Part shown: piece by piece, positions 11,069 to 24,572 of the stretch
Position numbering within the stretch: the stretch's first letter is position 1
Layout of the letters: each line of letters opens with the position of its first letter
Source of the DNA: Argentina anserina
Lineage: Eukaryota; Streptophyta; Magnoliopsida; Rosales; Rosaceae
Length of the DNA stretch: 64,000 bases
Reading direction: 5' to 3'
NCBI RefSeq assembly: GCF_933775445.1
Contig: NC_065874.1
Coordinates: forward strand, 34,704,093 to 34,768,092
Notes under the pieces: model-generated
Database searches by the model: none
Seen by the model: only the letters and a program-made list of their open reading frames with translations
What the model was told of the DNA's origin: nothing
Program-made: the position numbers and the translations under genes

Positions 11069-11719
11069 CATGGAATCGGGTGCGGGTACGTGGAAGCGAA
11101 GCGTTTGAAAACGCGGAAGCGATTTTTTTCAAAAATTAAGGAAGCGGGTGCGTTTTTGAAACGTCAGAATAATAAATATATATTATATACTATTTTTATC
11201 TTTTATTTTTAAATTATTTTATCCAGTTTTAAAATAACTTGATAACTATTAATAATTTCTTTTCTAAACCATGATTATCATTGGTTATAGCAATATTAAA
11301 GCTTCTTGTCAAAATTCAAACAAAAGAGGGTCCAATATAGTGTGAAGGTAATGACCACGTGCAAGTCAAAGAGACATCACTAGATGAAATTGAATAAAAA
11401 AAATGTTCGTGTTCTCTCTGTCTCGTCAATATTTTCTTCATATCTCTTCCCAATTCTTTCTCTTTTCTCTGACACATTAGATCAATTGATGCTATTCATC
11501 TTTAACCGCTTGAAGAAATTGAAAGAAGATGAGACAACAAGAACAGACTCAAGACATTAATTGATGAAATAGAGGAAGGGAAGGAATCAAAACGCTTCTG
11601 CCGCGCTTCCAGTTTGGAAGCCGCTTCCGTCGCGCTCCCAAACCCTCCTTTTCTGGAATCGCGCTTCCCCGCCCTTCCGTTTCCGAAACGGGAATCGGTC
11701 GTCAAGGCAAGCTTCCGTG
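11068..11719. mobile_element. Low-complexity insertion with ggaagcg/cgggtacg repeats (MITE-like)
   Basis: PTC52 homology stops at tatatcacat and is replaced by about 650 bases. Both ends are full of short GC-rich repeats (ggtgcgggtacgtggaagcg at the left; gcttcc/cgcttcc runs at the right) and the middle is AT-rich. The right end reads gtgctatgtag, nearly the same as the right end of the element at 19626-20054 (atgctacatag). No coding capacity. No clear target duplication at the left, where PTC52 exon 5 is broken, so one end is probably truncated or rearranged. Confidence 0.55.
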
Positions 11720-12385
11720 CTATGTAGTGCCCACTTCCTATCTTGATGATGTGTGTTCCTTTATTTTTTTTCTTCTCTAACTATGGTTAACCCTTTTTTA
11801 TTTTACCTTTGTAATTTTTTATTTCAATTTTAGCTTTTGATGGCCAAGATGTCTGTCCTTAGCTTTTGAGTCCCTTCCACAACATACGGTATAAAGTCGG
11901 GAGACTTCTCAATAACTGCTCGATCAAGCCGTTCACAGATGCAATCAGAAATAATACGTTGAAATCAAACATGTTTCAAAGTGAAGAAACAATACTTCAA
12001 TAAACATTTATACAATTTAAAAGTAATTTTAGGTCCAGAGTACCAATTAGTCTAGTGATATAATCCCCCGCGAACGTTTGAGAGTTCACATTTGAGTTGT
12101 TTATATGAAAAAAAAATAAAAATATCTTCCTAGGGTGAAGGCTCTTTCACTCGAGACTCCCATCAAATTGGATTCTTCATACCCCCAATTCCATTTTCCC
12201 AACCATCCTGCTTGAAGATTCATCTATGTAATGTCTGCAAGAAAATGTGATATACATGTGAAATAGCAATTCAGATGTCAAAAAATGACATTTTGATTTG
12301 ACACCTTAAACTTCATCTCCATTTATCTGTTTCCCTACAATCTATGCTCAACTGCAAATCCAGATTAGTCCATATGCACCCAAAC
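11720..12385. other. Intergenic: 3' flank of VPS52
   Basis: No exon recognised. AT-rich sequence between the insertion and the VPS52 stop codon; it should contain the VPS52 3' UTR (minus strand). Exons 6-7 of the PTC52 pseudogene are not found here. Confidence 0.5.
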
Positions 12386-15300
12386 TTAGAAAGTCCTTGA
12401 GTATTTCTTAATTTCAAACAAGATAGATGAAATGGACACTAGATCCTTGTTAAGATTTGTCGGTGGGTCTATCCTCTTTATGCTATCGGAGAGCCTAGTG
12501 TAATAAAGCAGTAGCTGAGTCATTGCAGCCCTCAAAATTTCCATGCCACACAAGAAGTTGCTGAAAGATGTTATGACATCCTTGTGCATCAGCTCAATTG
12601 CAGCTTTCCATCTACTTGCAAAGTCTTTCACAAGTGGTTCAACCTCCGTGCCAGTTACAGGATTCTCAACATTCGCATCTGGGTCCTCCGCTGATAAGAG
12701 ACAAGTAAATATTAGATGAGTACATTTGATAAGCAATTCTAAGAATAGTGACATGTCATCCTTTATTTCATTTTCCAAAACAAAAAAAAGTAGAGAAAAA
12801 TAATGGTTACAGCTGGCTAAGAACTTACAAGCCCGGGTTTTGACAAACTTGATTAAATCACTAAAATGTTCTAGTAATAGTTCTTCCTGCAAGAGAGAGG
12901 CAAAATATTAGATAAGGAAGCAGCTCACAGAGGAAATATACATTAAGAAAGGTAAACTCCCATTGGAGTGCTTATCCACTTCTCGCACAATTATATGTAT
13001 ACTAGTTCCTAGTACCAGCCCACCAGGAAACTACCTGCGAGAACCAATTTGGCCAGAGGTAATCCATATGCTTAGGGTAGTTTAACTACACTGGCGTGTC
13101 ATCAGTTCCCAATTAGGAACATTAACCTTCACATCCAAATATATGCTCAACACTTCATAAGTCCAAAAAATAAACTAGAGGTTTCGCTCAGTCAAAGATA
13201 GGTTATGACACCTAATCCCGATTCATTTTCAAAAGGATTCTCAATTAAAACACACATGATAACCGCTTATTATTCAAGTAAAGAGCTAATGCCACTGATG
13301 TAAAATACTGTCATTCCTTGACAGAAATCACACTTTTGTTTATATATAATAAAGCCCACATTTGAAAGGAACCATTGCAGTTAGCCAATGGTTACTTTAT
13401 AATGGTAAGATCCACCTTTTTTTTTTGTCAACTTCTTTCTGTTACCCATAAGCTCTCCTCGAAGTTAGCCAAAAAACAAAGTAAGATTGAATGTAATAGG
13501 TAAAAGGAATGGATAAAGCATAAAAACAAAAACCAACTTAAGCCACGAAATATTATGGACACAATCTAACATAATGTGATCTCTGTAGGCATTGTCCAAG
13601 GTATAAATGCCACATTGACTGAATCATCATGTAGACTGAAAATGGAACAAAATGAGCTCTCTTCAGCATCCCTTGTAACTCAAAAGTTCCAACTGCTAAC
13701 AAGATTGCAAGTTTCCGTTTGTAACGTAACTTTTTCTAAAAGTAAGTAGACCAGCACTTACCACAAATAAGGCTGTGTTGCTTTTCAGTAGTTCCTCAAA
13801 GTGAATTTGAATTTTACCACCTTCCGGACCAGCTTCCTAGTATTGAGATGACAAACATTGTAAAAAAAATTAAAATTGACAGTGAAAGACATACTGCAAC
13901 TTATACGACTGAACAGCCTCAGATATTAAGCCAAAACCTTTGATTCCTTGAAAGAACTCAGTGCTGACTGCTGATTGAGGTGCTTGATGAAAGTATTCTC
14001 AACCAAAAGAAAAAGGATATAAGAAACAATAAATTACCTTCAGCACTGCAATAGTCATATCGTAGTTGTTTATCAGAAACACAGTCTGCAGTTTTGGTCT
14101 TGGAAATGCTTTAGCAAGCTTCATAAGCAAATCATCAACAGCCATTCTCAATCTTTCCAGATTTAATTCAAGCTGCAATTCATGAAAGGGTAGTTACGCA
14201 AATGACGTTAAGTTGATAGCGTAATCAAAATCCAAATGAGTAACCTAAGAATTCTTCTCTCAAGTTCATGCATGCTCTACATCTAACCTGTCCATCTCCA
14301 TATTCAACATTGAGGTGGATAAGTGAAGCTGTGAATTCAGCATATCGCCTCATGACATAGTGAGGATGAACATCATCTTCCCACAATGTCTTTACATTCG
14401 CATTGCGCAGGCTGTTGAGATGCATGTCAAATACCATCTTAAAACGAGGCCAAAGGGCGATATTGACCTGTAATATACATAGAACAAATTATGATATATA
14501 AGGATGTCCACACACACAGCATTGACCTGTTGTTTTTGCATCACCATCCACACATAGGTGGGTGTGCGCACACATATCAAATTTAATTTGCAGGCAAAAT
14601 AACCCCACCTTATCTAGGTATGAATCCAAGCATGGGATACGCCGCCGAGACATGATGAGCTGCAAACAAAAATATCTTTCAGCTACGAAACACTTGTGAA
14701 TGTATGAAAAGAAGTTTCTAAATGACAAAAAGGTTTGGTATTGGAACAGATATTTCCAAGATGTTACAGTCAAAACCATTTTCTTCCACCAATGATAAAA
14801 AAAAAGGTATATATGCGTATAGAAAGATGGAGAAAGGAGAGAGTTAGATTCAAGGCCCCACAATTGGTGTCCTTACTTTTAATGGAAAGAAATAAAAGGT
14901 TGCGAAGTGGGAGTTTGGCCTATTTGGGCCTTCCTTTATGAGGTAACCCAAAGCAAGGATCATTTTGGAATCCAGTTGTAGAGAAGGTTGAGGAGAGACT
15001 GAAGGGTTGGAAGAAAGCTTTTCTGTCGGGGGGGGGGGGGGGGGGGGGGGGGGAGGGTAGGCTGACATTGATTGATTCAAGCAGTTCTTACTAGTCTCCC
15101 AACATATTACCTTTCTCTATTCCAAATCCCTGTGGGAGTGGTGAAGGGGATTGAAACTCTTTTGAAACATTTTCTTTGGGATGGAGTCGGAGAGGGTAAG
15201 AAGGACCATCTAGTTCGTTGGGAGGTAGTGTCGAAGAGTAAAGAAAGAGGAGGGCTGAGAATTGGAAAAATACTAGCAAGAAATAAAGCTTTTCTAGGGA

Positions 15301-18300
15301 AATGACTTTGGAGACTTCCGTTAGAGAGAGAGAGAGAGTCCTTATGAAATGCTGAGATAAGGAGTAAATATGGTTATGATGTGAATGAATGGGATTCAAA
15401 ACCAGTTTTGGGAGGATCAAGTAGAAATCCCTGAAATAACATCTCATCCGGAATTACAAATTTTCACTCTGTCATAAACTAGTGCTTGGCAATGGGAAGA
15501 ATAATAGGTTCTGGGAAGATTCGTGGTTAGAAGATCAACCTTTGAAGTCACATTTCCCAAGGTTGTTCAAATTATCAAGCCACACTAATTCTGTGGTTCA
15601 CAGAGTAGCTATTCAGCTCAATTTTCCAATGAGTTGGGATTTCGGGTTTAGAAGAAACTTAAATGATCAAGAGGTTGCGGAGTTTGCTCTTCGATGCTCA
15701 TACTTGAAAGTGTCAGATTAGTGAAGTCCAAACCAGATGAGAGTAGGTGGAAGTTTGAGTCTGATGGAATTTTCTCTTGCAAATCTTTTCATAGTTTTCT
15801 AATTAGTGATGGCTTAGATCCACTCTTTGCTCCAGCAAAGTTTATTTGGAATGTCAGGGCCCCTACTAAGGTGAAGATTTTGGGATGGCTCGTGGCACTT
15901 GGGAAGACAAAAACTGCGATGTTCTTCAGAGGAGACGACCAGGATGTTGCTTATCTCCTCACTGGTGCATTTTGTGTAAAGTGCAAGTGGAAAGTGTGGG
16001 TCATGTCTTTATGCATTGTGAGGTGGTTAACTTTTTAAGGAAGAAGTTATTTAGGGAGGCAAGAGTGGACTAGATTACTCCACTACAGAGGAGTAAATTG
16101 ATAAAAGACAACCCTGCAGTTTTTGGTAAAGGGAGTAAGGCCAGAATCCTTTGGGGTTGTCGGGTGCTAGCGGTAGTGTGGGTGGTTTGAATCCTATGGT
16201 GGGGTGGAGAAGGATGACCTGAGGGAGAGAGTCAATTTCTGGGCATCACTTTGGGCTTCTACAACTAAGGATTTTAGGGATTATAGTCTTTCTTTTATGA
16301 TTCTTAATTGGCAAGCAGTTGTAGTTTAAGCCCTAATAGTCTAATCCTTGGGTTAGCTTTATCAGATGGGCTGCTAAGCTCTGTTCTATCTGGTCCCTTT
16401 TATTTCAAAGCGGATTCCTTGTCTGCTTCCCTGTTGGTTACTGCCTTTTGTCTTAATAACAAGCTGTTTCTTTTCAAAAATAAAAAATAAAAAATAATGA
16501 AAGCAACAATCAAACAGCAAAGCTGTACATGCGATGATATAAAAACTTCTTGGTCAATATTCAGATGCGGTAGACTAAGCACACTAATGATAACACAACG
16601 TACCCAGATACAACAGCACAAATCTGTTTCAATCAACAGTTTTTAGTTCTTCAATGAAATCGGTCTGACAAGTCATAAGCATCCAGTACTTCCGAATATG
16701 TTTTAACTCACGTGAAATCATCACTATAAGAGGTCATTTAGAAAGGGTTTGCACGCCACAACAAGGAGGTCCAGAGATATGTCGTGATTAATCATATTTT
16801 TAACATACTAAACGACATTGCAGTCATATGACGTGCATGCTAGGCTTCAATCTAAGTGCAACTATCTTTTAAAATACAATTTTGACTCACCAGGAATCAT
16901 TGTATCATCACTAGATAGCGGGCTCTGCACATATCTCACAATACTAAGTTTTAGAAACTATGGACTACCCTTTAACTATACATGGCAACTACTTCAAAAG
17001 ACACGTTCTGATGCAAGTGGCTCAAATACATAACTTACAAGGTTAGAAGGTTCGAACTTGGAAACATTACCTGGTGGTGATGTATAATGCGGATCATAAG
17101 CATTACACCAATAGCATCATAACAATTTGGAAGTATTGAATTGAAGTGTTCATCAATTACAGCAAATGGACCTGGTCAATGAGCAGACAAAAGTTATCAA
17201 AAGGAGGCCCCCACCCCCAAAAAAAAGCGTGAGAAAAGAAAGTAATAATATTATCCAATCAAAGTCACCAATAGATAAGCACAGTACATTCTGAAAAACA
17301 CAAATGAGCTTTCTGCTATTTGTATTGGAATCAGTACACAATTTTGAATAAACCATCTCATAATATTTAAAAACACATCTGTCAGATTTACCTGCAAAAA
17401 TTTCATAAAATATGGATTCTTCACAAAAGAAATCATCACAGAAATGGTACCTGCAGATAGAAAGGAAATGGTTGTGAGAAAAAGTATTCAGTATGGGCAA
17501 TCTTTAATTAGCATGTACTCCATGTAGTAATAAATATCTAGTGGTAGAAAACGTACTCAGAAGTAGCAGTGTCCATCAGCAGCTTGTGCAAGCTCCTGAA
17601 GAGCACCTCATACGGATACTTGATGGAGCTCGCTTCAGATATATGTGGAATTAATGCAGGTTCTTCAATTTCCTGATGAAAAACAGAAGTACAAACGATG
17701 ACATGTGTTCTTTGCAAGATAGTTTGCACTTTCACAGGACTAATATCGTTTGTTTTTTACAAAAGCTTCCATTTCTACACAAACTAAATCGATGATCTAA
17801 GGCTACAATTTAAGACCAGCATATTTAAAAAAAAATCAAGTGTAGAGGTAATTTGTCATAAAACCTATTTGCTTCACATTTCAAGGTTGCTACTAATTCA
17901 AATGTCTCTTCCAAAATGTTCACAAACGAAATCGAAATAACAGGTAAAAAACCTCAATATATTTCTATTGAATCTTAAAACAAATGAAGGCCTCACTTTT
18001 GTTAGTGCAGCCACAGGATAAATATTGAACACATCTCCCCTTCAATAGGGCACCACATCAATTGAAGCTAAAATTACGAGAATAACATATAACACCAGTC
18101 CACAGATTCAAAATACTATCTCATTCTAAGGTCACAGAAAGCTCCAATCTCTAGTTATATCAATTCTACTTCAAGGCTCCTATCTGTAATGATTCTCTTT
18201 ATAGCTTCAAGTAGAAATCATACCAACACCACTGCAACCTATCTCTCTCTCTCTCTCTCTGATTCTCTTCAAGTAGTAATCATACCAACTTGTTACCGAG

Positions 18301-21300
18301 CATACGAGAGACAAAGATTTTTCCCAACAATTTAAATTTAATCAGATTACTGATTAGTCACAGAAATTAAAAGAAAAGGAAAGTACCTTTAAAATTTTAA
18401 TCCTCTCCCCAAGAGCAAAAACAGCCGACCTATTCTTCAGTGGTTCCCTTCCTCTTGAAAATAGACTTGTGTTTCTCGTCTCCACCCCAATTAAGTCACT
18501 AGATGTGGCAATATCCAACTGTAGTTTCTCAAGTGCTTGAATATAAGCACGGAAATGTGCACTAAGAACCTGCAAATAAAAAAATAAAAAAAAGATCTTA
18601 ATAAGATACTTATCCTTCATATCATACTAATCAAATAAGTCATAGTAGTGCATAAAGCCATAAGCAACGTACTATGCACAATGAATGAGCTTTAAAACCG
18701 ATGGTCTGAAACCAATTTGTTTTTCTCTATCATAGGTATATTCCATACAAAAACGCCTGTATAAATCCTTAAATGGTTTAATGGAAATAGCCTGATTGCA
18801 TCATAAAGTTAATAATGGAACATGAGATGAGTAATGTATAAACCATAAAACCTCAAGAAAACATGACATCAAGTTTCAAGTTTGGGGAGGCTCTAAAAGA
18901 ACCAATTTGATAAATCTACATTACATGATGATCAAAATAGTGTCATATCATACCGATGAACAAGGAAATACAGTTTGTGCACACTACTTATACAAAAATG
19001 CAGCCAAAAAAAAGAATTTAGTCTTTCGCAAGTATCGTAACTCGATCACAATTTCCTCAAAACATCAAAACAAGGGAGGGGGAGATTTCACCTGGTAGGG
19101 TAAAAGCAGTAAACATATGTTTCCAAGGGTAGCAAGTGCCAACCCTAAAAAATTAGGGCTCTTTATTTTGAAAATAAGTTTATAAGACACACAATTTAAA
19201 GAGAAACTAAACAAGTAATTGTCCAGAAAAGGATAGGAAACAAAGTATTTTAACCTAAAGAGATATATCACAGATCTTCTACATCATAATTGACAGGTAG
19301 AACACAATCAAAAGACAAGTAAACGTCCAGAATAGGAGAGGAAACAAAAATCACTTTAAGCAAAACAAAATATCCCACATTCTACATCAAAATTCACAGA
19401 GAGGTCATAGATCATCAGTTCAAATGTTGACCTTGTTCATTGTGTCGATGTATGCTCCACGAACCTCAACATATACCTCCTTTCCATGTTCCTTGAGGAA
19501 CGAAATAACATACCTGCATTAAATACTCAAATCAACAAAATGTAACATTTTTTTAAAAAAAAACTAACTAACAAAAAGGAAGGGACCAAATCCCAAAATC
19601 ACTCCAGAATTAGTCTATTTAAGACCTACGATGCACTAGTAATAGTACGGGTACGGCATGACACGGGGATATGTTTTTTTCTCAAAAAACGCTACACGGA
19701 TACGTTTATTTACGTTTAGTAAAATAATATATGATATATATATACATGATAAATTCCAGAATTTGCTTAAGAAAATCAATTAGAACACATAAAATCCCAT
19801 CAATTAAATTCTTAACAAGTTCAAAGATAATAAGTTCTAAACATAATAATTTTAATGCCAAAATGACAATTTTACCCAAAAACGTATCCAAAACTGTACC
19901 CTAGGGATATCCGCTGGGTCAATTTTGCACTACATCGTCAAGATACGTTTTTTCATTCAAGGGTATGTATATGCAGCGTATCCGGACCTTACCCGTATCC
20001 GACACGGGTATGATATGGGCATACCCTTTTTTTTCCATATCCATGCTACATAGCTTAAGACTATAGACCTCATGTTGGCAGAAGGGTAAAAATAAATTGA
20101 TACAAGAATAGATGTCACATGTCCAATAATCGTAGTCTCATTTATGGTTGCATACTAAACAATCATTTAGACACAAAAATTTGAGACCATTTTCAAATGA
20201 ATTGAACTTTCCATTTTACGTGACTCCAAGCACAGTTATTTAATGATCATTACTGAAAAGAGTCTCTAAACATGTTTATGTTTACCGAGTTTGACAGTAG
20301 TATATTCAGTCTTTGGTAAATTGAAGACACATATACCTTCCATATTTATATCATTCCTTCCTCTCCTCTTTATAATTATGTACTCGTCATTCTGCCATCT
20401 TTTTCGAACCATAGTTAAATCTATATTAACCAAACTAAACATAATAAAACAAAAATCTCAAATTATACTCCTCCAAAACATCTATCCCCATAATAGATGT
20501 CTTAAATAGACTCACAAAAACTGCAGCCACAGCTGTCAATGGAATTTTTCACTGACCTGAGAAACCAACTATACTATCAGTTGTGACTCCTATACAGGCT
20601 CCATTCATTGGAATGCTAAAGAAGCATTTTGTTGAAGGATCCGGATGTTATGATATTGATGAAAGCCAGTTAGCAAATCAATTGAGAACACTAAACAAGT
20701 TACTCACTTGTACTTTAAGAGAACATTCTGTTGAAGGATCTGGATATTTGTTTTAGGTTTTCTCAATGCATAAAGCTTCTGAACAATGAAGTCAAACACC
20801 TGCTAACAATAGTAAAAACAGATTAGAAGTTGCAGAGTATTCAAGAAAGAAAAACATATTAAATAAAATAGAAGAATGCGTTAACTAAAATGAGTTTCAA
20901 GGTATGTCCATTAAAAATCTAAGAATAATCGGTTATGATGGCATTAAGTAATCCATAGGAGCTCAATAGAATTCATCCACATTACATGTCTCTACCATGA
21001 AACCTATAATGTATCAGGTATCATGTGCATAAAGCTGAAGAGTCTAACATACAATATGGCCAAACATAATCTATCCAGTTGTAACTTTGGTGTTAAGTAC
21101 CATTTCACCTCATAACTATAAACAAAATACTGAAAAGACTTGGGGACTTCAGAGTACTAATTACTAAGTCCCTCCCCCAAATTGTTGCAAGTTATTGGAC
21201 ACACTCCTTATAGTAGATTCTGGTCTGTATAGCAGTAGAAAATAACATGATAAATGTTTAACTGACAGGGTTTTCTATATTTGTCAACTTGACTAGTACA

Positions 21301-24300
21301 TAAAACAAGTTAAAGGGCAGTTATATCATTACTTTTGGCAAAAAGGACACTTAAATTATTACTGGCACAGACCACTTCTATATTATGTGGAATATAGTAG
21401 TCAATAACTCAAAATACAATCACATAGAGCAATTAAGTGATGTGGATGAGCCAGTATTGCTAACTCTGACTACAACCTTGGAAACTGCTTTCTGTCTAAG
21501 TTTTTCGAGCTCAGGCTGAATATCTTTTAGAGCTTTGGCAGATTTAACCATAAGATCCACTTCAACAAACTTTAACTTCTTGCTAAGAATCTCTAGAGTT
21601 CTCAAATATTCATCGTTCACCTGGATAAAAATTCCACAATGAGTGTGTCAAAAGCAAAGAAAAGAAGATAACATTATGAGATGAGGATTCAATGAGCAAA
21701 AAGGTGAGCAACATGTAACCGTCCATTAAGTTTCACTTGAGATAATATAGCATGAACACATTCTTAATCTACAGAATTAGAAAAGTAACCTTTGATTACC
21801 ATAATTTTAAACTAAAAGATAACTGAAAAGATAGATTTTATTTAGGAAATGAAAAGAATTGAGGAAATACAATAAAATTATAACCGACGTCGGTATGGAG
21901 TAACAACTGCGTATTGCATTAGAGAAGTAAGATTTATCTCTAGGAAAAGGTTTCAACTTCAATATACAAAGTTAGAAAAAGACTAATGCTAGTCAAATCA
22001 ATCAAATTTCAGAGGAAGAAACATAAAAACAATAAAAAAGAAGGCAAACCTCGCCATCATTAATTATATCAACCATCCTTGGAGGAACAATAATGTCTTC
22101 GACAAATTTTGCCAAATTTGACTCTGCCACCTATTACCCATCATTCAATGTGTATCAATATGTACAGCCAAAAAATAAATAAATAAATAGAAGCAAAAAA
22201 GAAGAATATAAAAAATAAGAGCGATAAGAACTACTAATTGAAAAAAGGAAAAATCTATGTCATCTTTCAGACAAGTATACTATCCAGCAATCTAACAAGA
22301 AAGTTTTTAATGGCTTGGGAGAGAGTAATGTGTTGAATAAGGTTGAGATTTCAGAGAGTAATGTCCTGTCAGCTTTAGGGCAATCTGTCTCAGGCATCAT
22401 AAATTACACCGATTCTTCAAGTATAGATTGGACGATATCTCTAGGTTGATTTATGTCTTCTGTGTATGGTTTGCTAGCAGTCTAAATGCTTTTGATGTTT
22501 TTTCCTTTGATTTCTGTTATCTGTTAGACTTTTGTGGACCTCTCTTCCAAAACTATTTCATCACATGTATGATGTATCAACTAAAATTTTTTAGACAAAA
22601 AAAATATATAAAACAATACATGAACCAACCTTCCACCATTTTTGTTGCACAAACAAAAAAGGGGAAACCTAGTCAATACCGAAAAACTATTCTCAGCCTC
22701 AAAAGAAAAACTGACAGGACAAAAGATACCTTGCGATTCTTCAACTTTAAACCCATATCCATAGACTTCTCTTGGAGAATTTTGATGTCAGAACTGATTG
22801 AACCAATCTCTGCCTGGATAAGAGTTACTCAAGTATTAATGGCAATTGATGATAGATTTACAATGTCAACAAGGAACAATCCATTTGAGTGTAAGGAAAA
22901 TGAGACATATAACGAGCTTGAGTACAGCTGCGTGCAGATGAAAGAAGATAATTATAGCAAAATAATAAAGGACCAAGGTACCTGAAATCCACTGAGAAGA
23001 GTTTCCATCTGTGACAAGATGCTGTCACAATCATGAATTTGATCATGAAGAGATACCAGATTATCACTTTCTTCAATATAATCCTGCAGTATTGGACAAA
23101 GTGAGTACCTGTAGTTCATTACAAAGATTCCCAAAACCATTGCCACAGATAATAACGACTGGTGCCGGGAACAAATAATTAACAAAAAAAAAAAGAAAAA
23201 CAGTCAGCATGTGAGTATGTTTCAATACATAAATGGCTCATAAACCTACCCATGCAATGTTACAAGAAATATTTGAGTTGTATCAAAATTAAAACTTAAC
23301 ATCATTTCACATCGACTAGGATTTCAAGCCAGACATTTGATTCCAAACACTTTATGCCTTAGAAATTTGCACATCGTTAAGTGATCTCTGGATCAAAAGT
23401 TTAAAACCTGACCCAAGTATAGTAGATAAGCCAATCAATTCCATCTCTACTTTTAAGTTAGTTATAGATCATCTTCATTAAAGTCACTAAACAGCGCTTT
23501 AGGACAATTCAAAGTGAGCATAGACAGTTTTTGGGTACTTCAGTGAGACAAGATTCATTTCCAACCCCTCATTCTAAAACATATAGCTATATCTAGAATA
23601 TATGCAGTACATCATCCATGAAGATTGTTCCATTCCAATAAAACATACATCTTGAAATTTAAGACCTCCTAACAAATGCATGATGAATTGAGAACCCAAA
23701 AAAGAAAATAGAGGAATCAGAAAATAATAGTCCATCATGACTAAACATGCTTGGAAAGTCAATATCAAAAACCCTAGTTATAGTTAGCATATTTCGCAGC
23801 TGAAGAGTAGGAACATGGTCTGAAAGGTGACCCAATGAAGAAGCCGAAAAATTGACAGTACAGACATCCACTCCTGTCACTAACCAAAACCTGGTTCCCT
23901 AGAACTAACAGGCATAAATCTTGCAACAGAAATTAACAATTCTGAAAATGCGAAACAACGTAAAGAGATTTTGGAGGAGCATATATAATACCTGGATCGA
24001 GTCCAATTCAACTTGTCGTATGTTGTTCTCAACCCCCTTTGTATAATCCCGTCGTTTTGTACCCTTAGACAAAATTTCCTTGACTACCTGCATTAAATAA
24101 TAGACAATATACCGCAAATTTGCAGCTTCCAAATAATGAATAGTAGCAAAATAGAGTAATTTCCCATTGACATTGAAGAAATAGGATGAATAGAAAAACA
24201 TGATGCATGAGAAGTAGACCAAACCAAGTAGGGGAGAAAAGCATAGAAAGTGATACATGTTACTTACTTCATCATTTTTACATTCTTCTAATTCTTGTTG

Positions 24301-24572
24301 CAGTCCGTCCAACGATACGTAATCACTGAGGAACACAAGTTACAAGTGAGACGACACTATACAGTGTATTCCAGTTGTAATCAACTTAATGTGTGTAACA
24401 TGTCGACTTTTTGCAATCCAACTTTCAACCCCAGAGTTTGTAATCACTGTTCAAAGTTACTTAACAGCCATGTTGAGGTTCAGTTTAATAATGTATGAAG
24501 ACTATAGAGGAGAAGATACCTCGAAGCATCCTCCTCAACAGCACCTAAATCAAATGCAAATACCGACCCCAT
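12386..24572 (-). CDS. VPS52: VPS52, GARP/EARP tethering complex subunit (19 exons, 684 aa)
   Basis: Minus-strand exons, 5' to 3': 24520-24572, 24268-24325, 23992-24087, 22982-23083, 22730-22813, 22050-22130, 21477-21620, 20708-20799, 19432-19513, 18387-18569, 17557-17672, 17392-17450, 17071-17171, 14609-14659, 14288-14467, 14038-14172, 13762-13836, 12829-12886, 12386-12690. They total 2055 bases, 684 aa plus stop. Hallmarks: [95 protein letters not shown] and, at the end, [22 protein letters not shown]52 (Arabidopsis POK) works with VPS51/53/54 at the trans-Golgi to tether endosome-derived vesicles and is needed for pollen tube growth. The N-terminus is odd: [19 protein letters not shown] is short and seems to lack residues between DLGA and EED. 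Exon 9 uses a weak donor (AAG/GTCAAC). Confidence 0.93.
14860..16498 (+). mobile_element. 5'-truncated LINE (L1-like) fragment in VPS52 intron 13
   Basis: Lies between VPS52 exons 13 and 14 in the opposite orientation. Decayed reading frames give the typical plant LINE reverse-transcriptase C-terminus and zf-RVT region: [88 protein letters not shown]-like [25 protein letters not shown], and [18 protein letters not shown]. Several stops and frameshifts interrupt it. It ends in an A-rich tail (about 16476-16498). Endonuclease and most of the reverse transcriptase are missing, so it is a dead 5'-truncated insertion. The exact left end and target duplication are not resolved. Confidence 0.85.
15028..15053 (+). 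repeat. Homopolymer of 26 G inside the LINE
   Basis: A single run of 26 G residues sits where intact LINEs encode the glycine pair of the LSxGGR motif before the TLI..VL.SLP block. It may be an expanded homopolymer or partly a sequencing or assembly artefact. Confidence 0.95.
18240..18260. repeat. CT dinucleotide microsatellite in a VPS52 intron
   Basis: About ten CT repeats within the intron between exons 10 and 11 of VPS52. No function implied. Confidence 0.8.
19626..20054. mobile_element. MITE-like element, 429 bp, with candidate target duplication TTAAGAC
   Basis: In the intron between VPS52 exons 8 and 9. The stretch is flanked on both sides by ttaagac (19619-19625 and 20055-20061). 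Left end ctacgatgcac and the reverse complement of the right end gctacatagcatgg form imperfect inverted termini. Both subterminal zones are packed with cgggtacg/ggatacg-type repeats and the centre is AT-rich. No coding capacity. The 7-8 bp duplication suits a hAT-like non-autonomous element. Right terminus and composition match the insertion at 11068-11719, suggesting one family. Confidence 0.6.

Noticed and set aside
15072..16073. Independent genes from the frames in VPS52 intron 13
   Set aside because: They are pieces of one LINE reverse-transcriptase/zf-RVT region broken by stops and frameshifts.
22428..22985. 185-codon plus-strand frame
   Set aside because: Runs antisense across VPS52 exon 5 and two introns; the minus-strand exon and splice sites are well supported.
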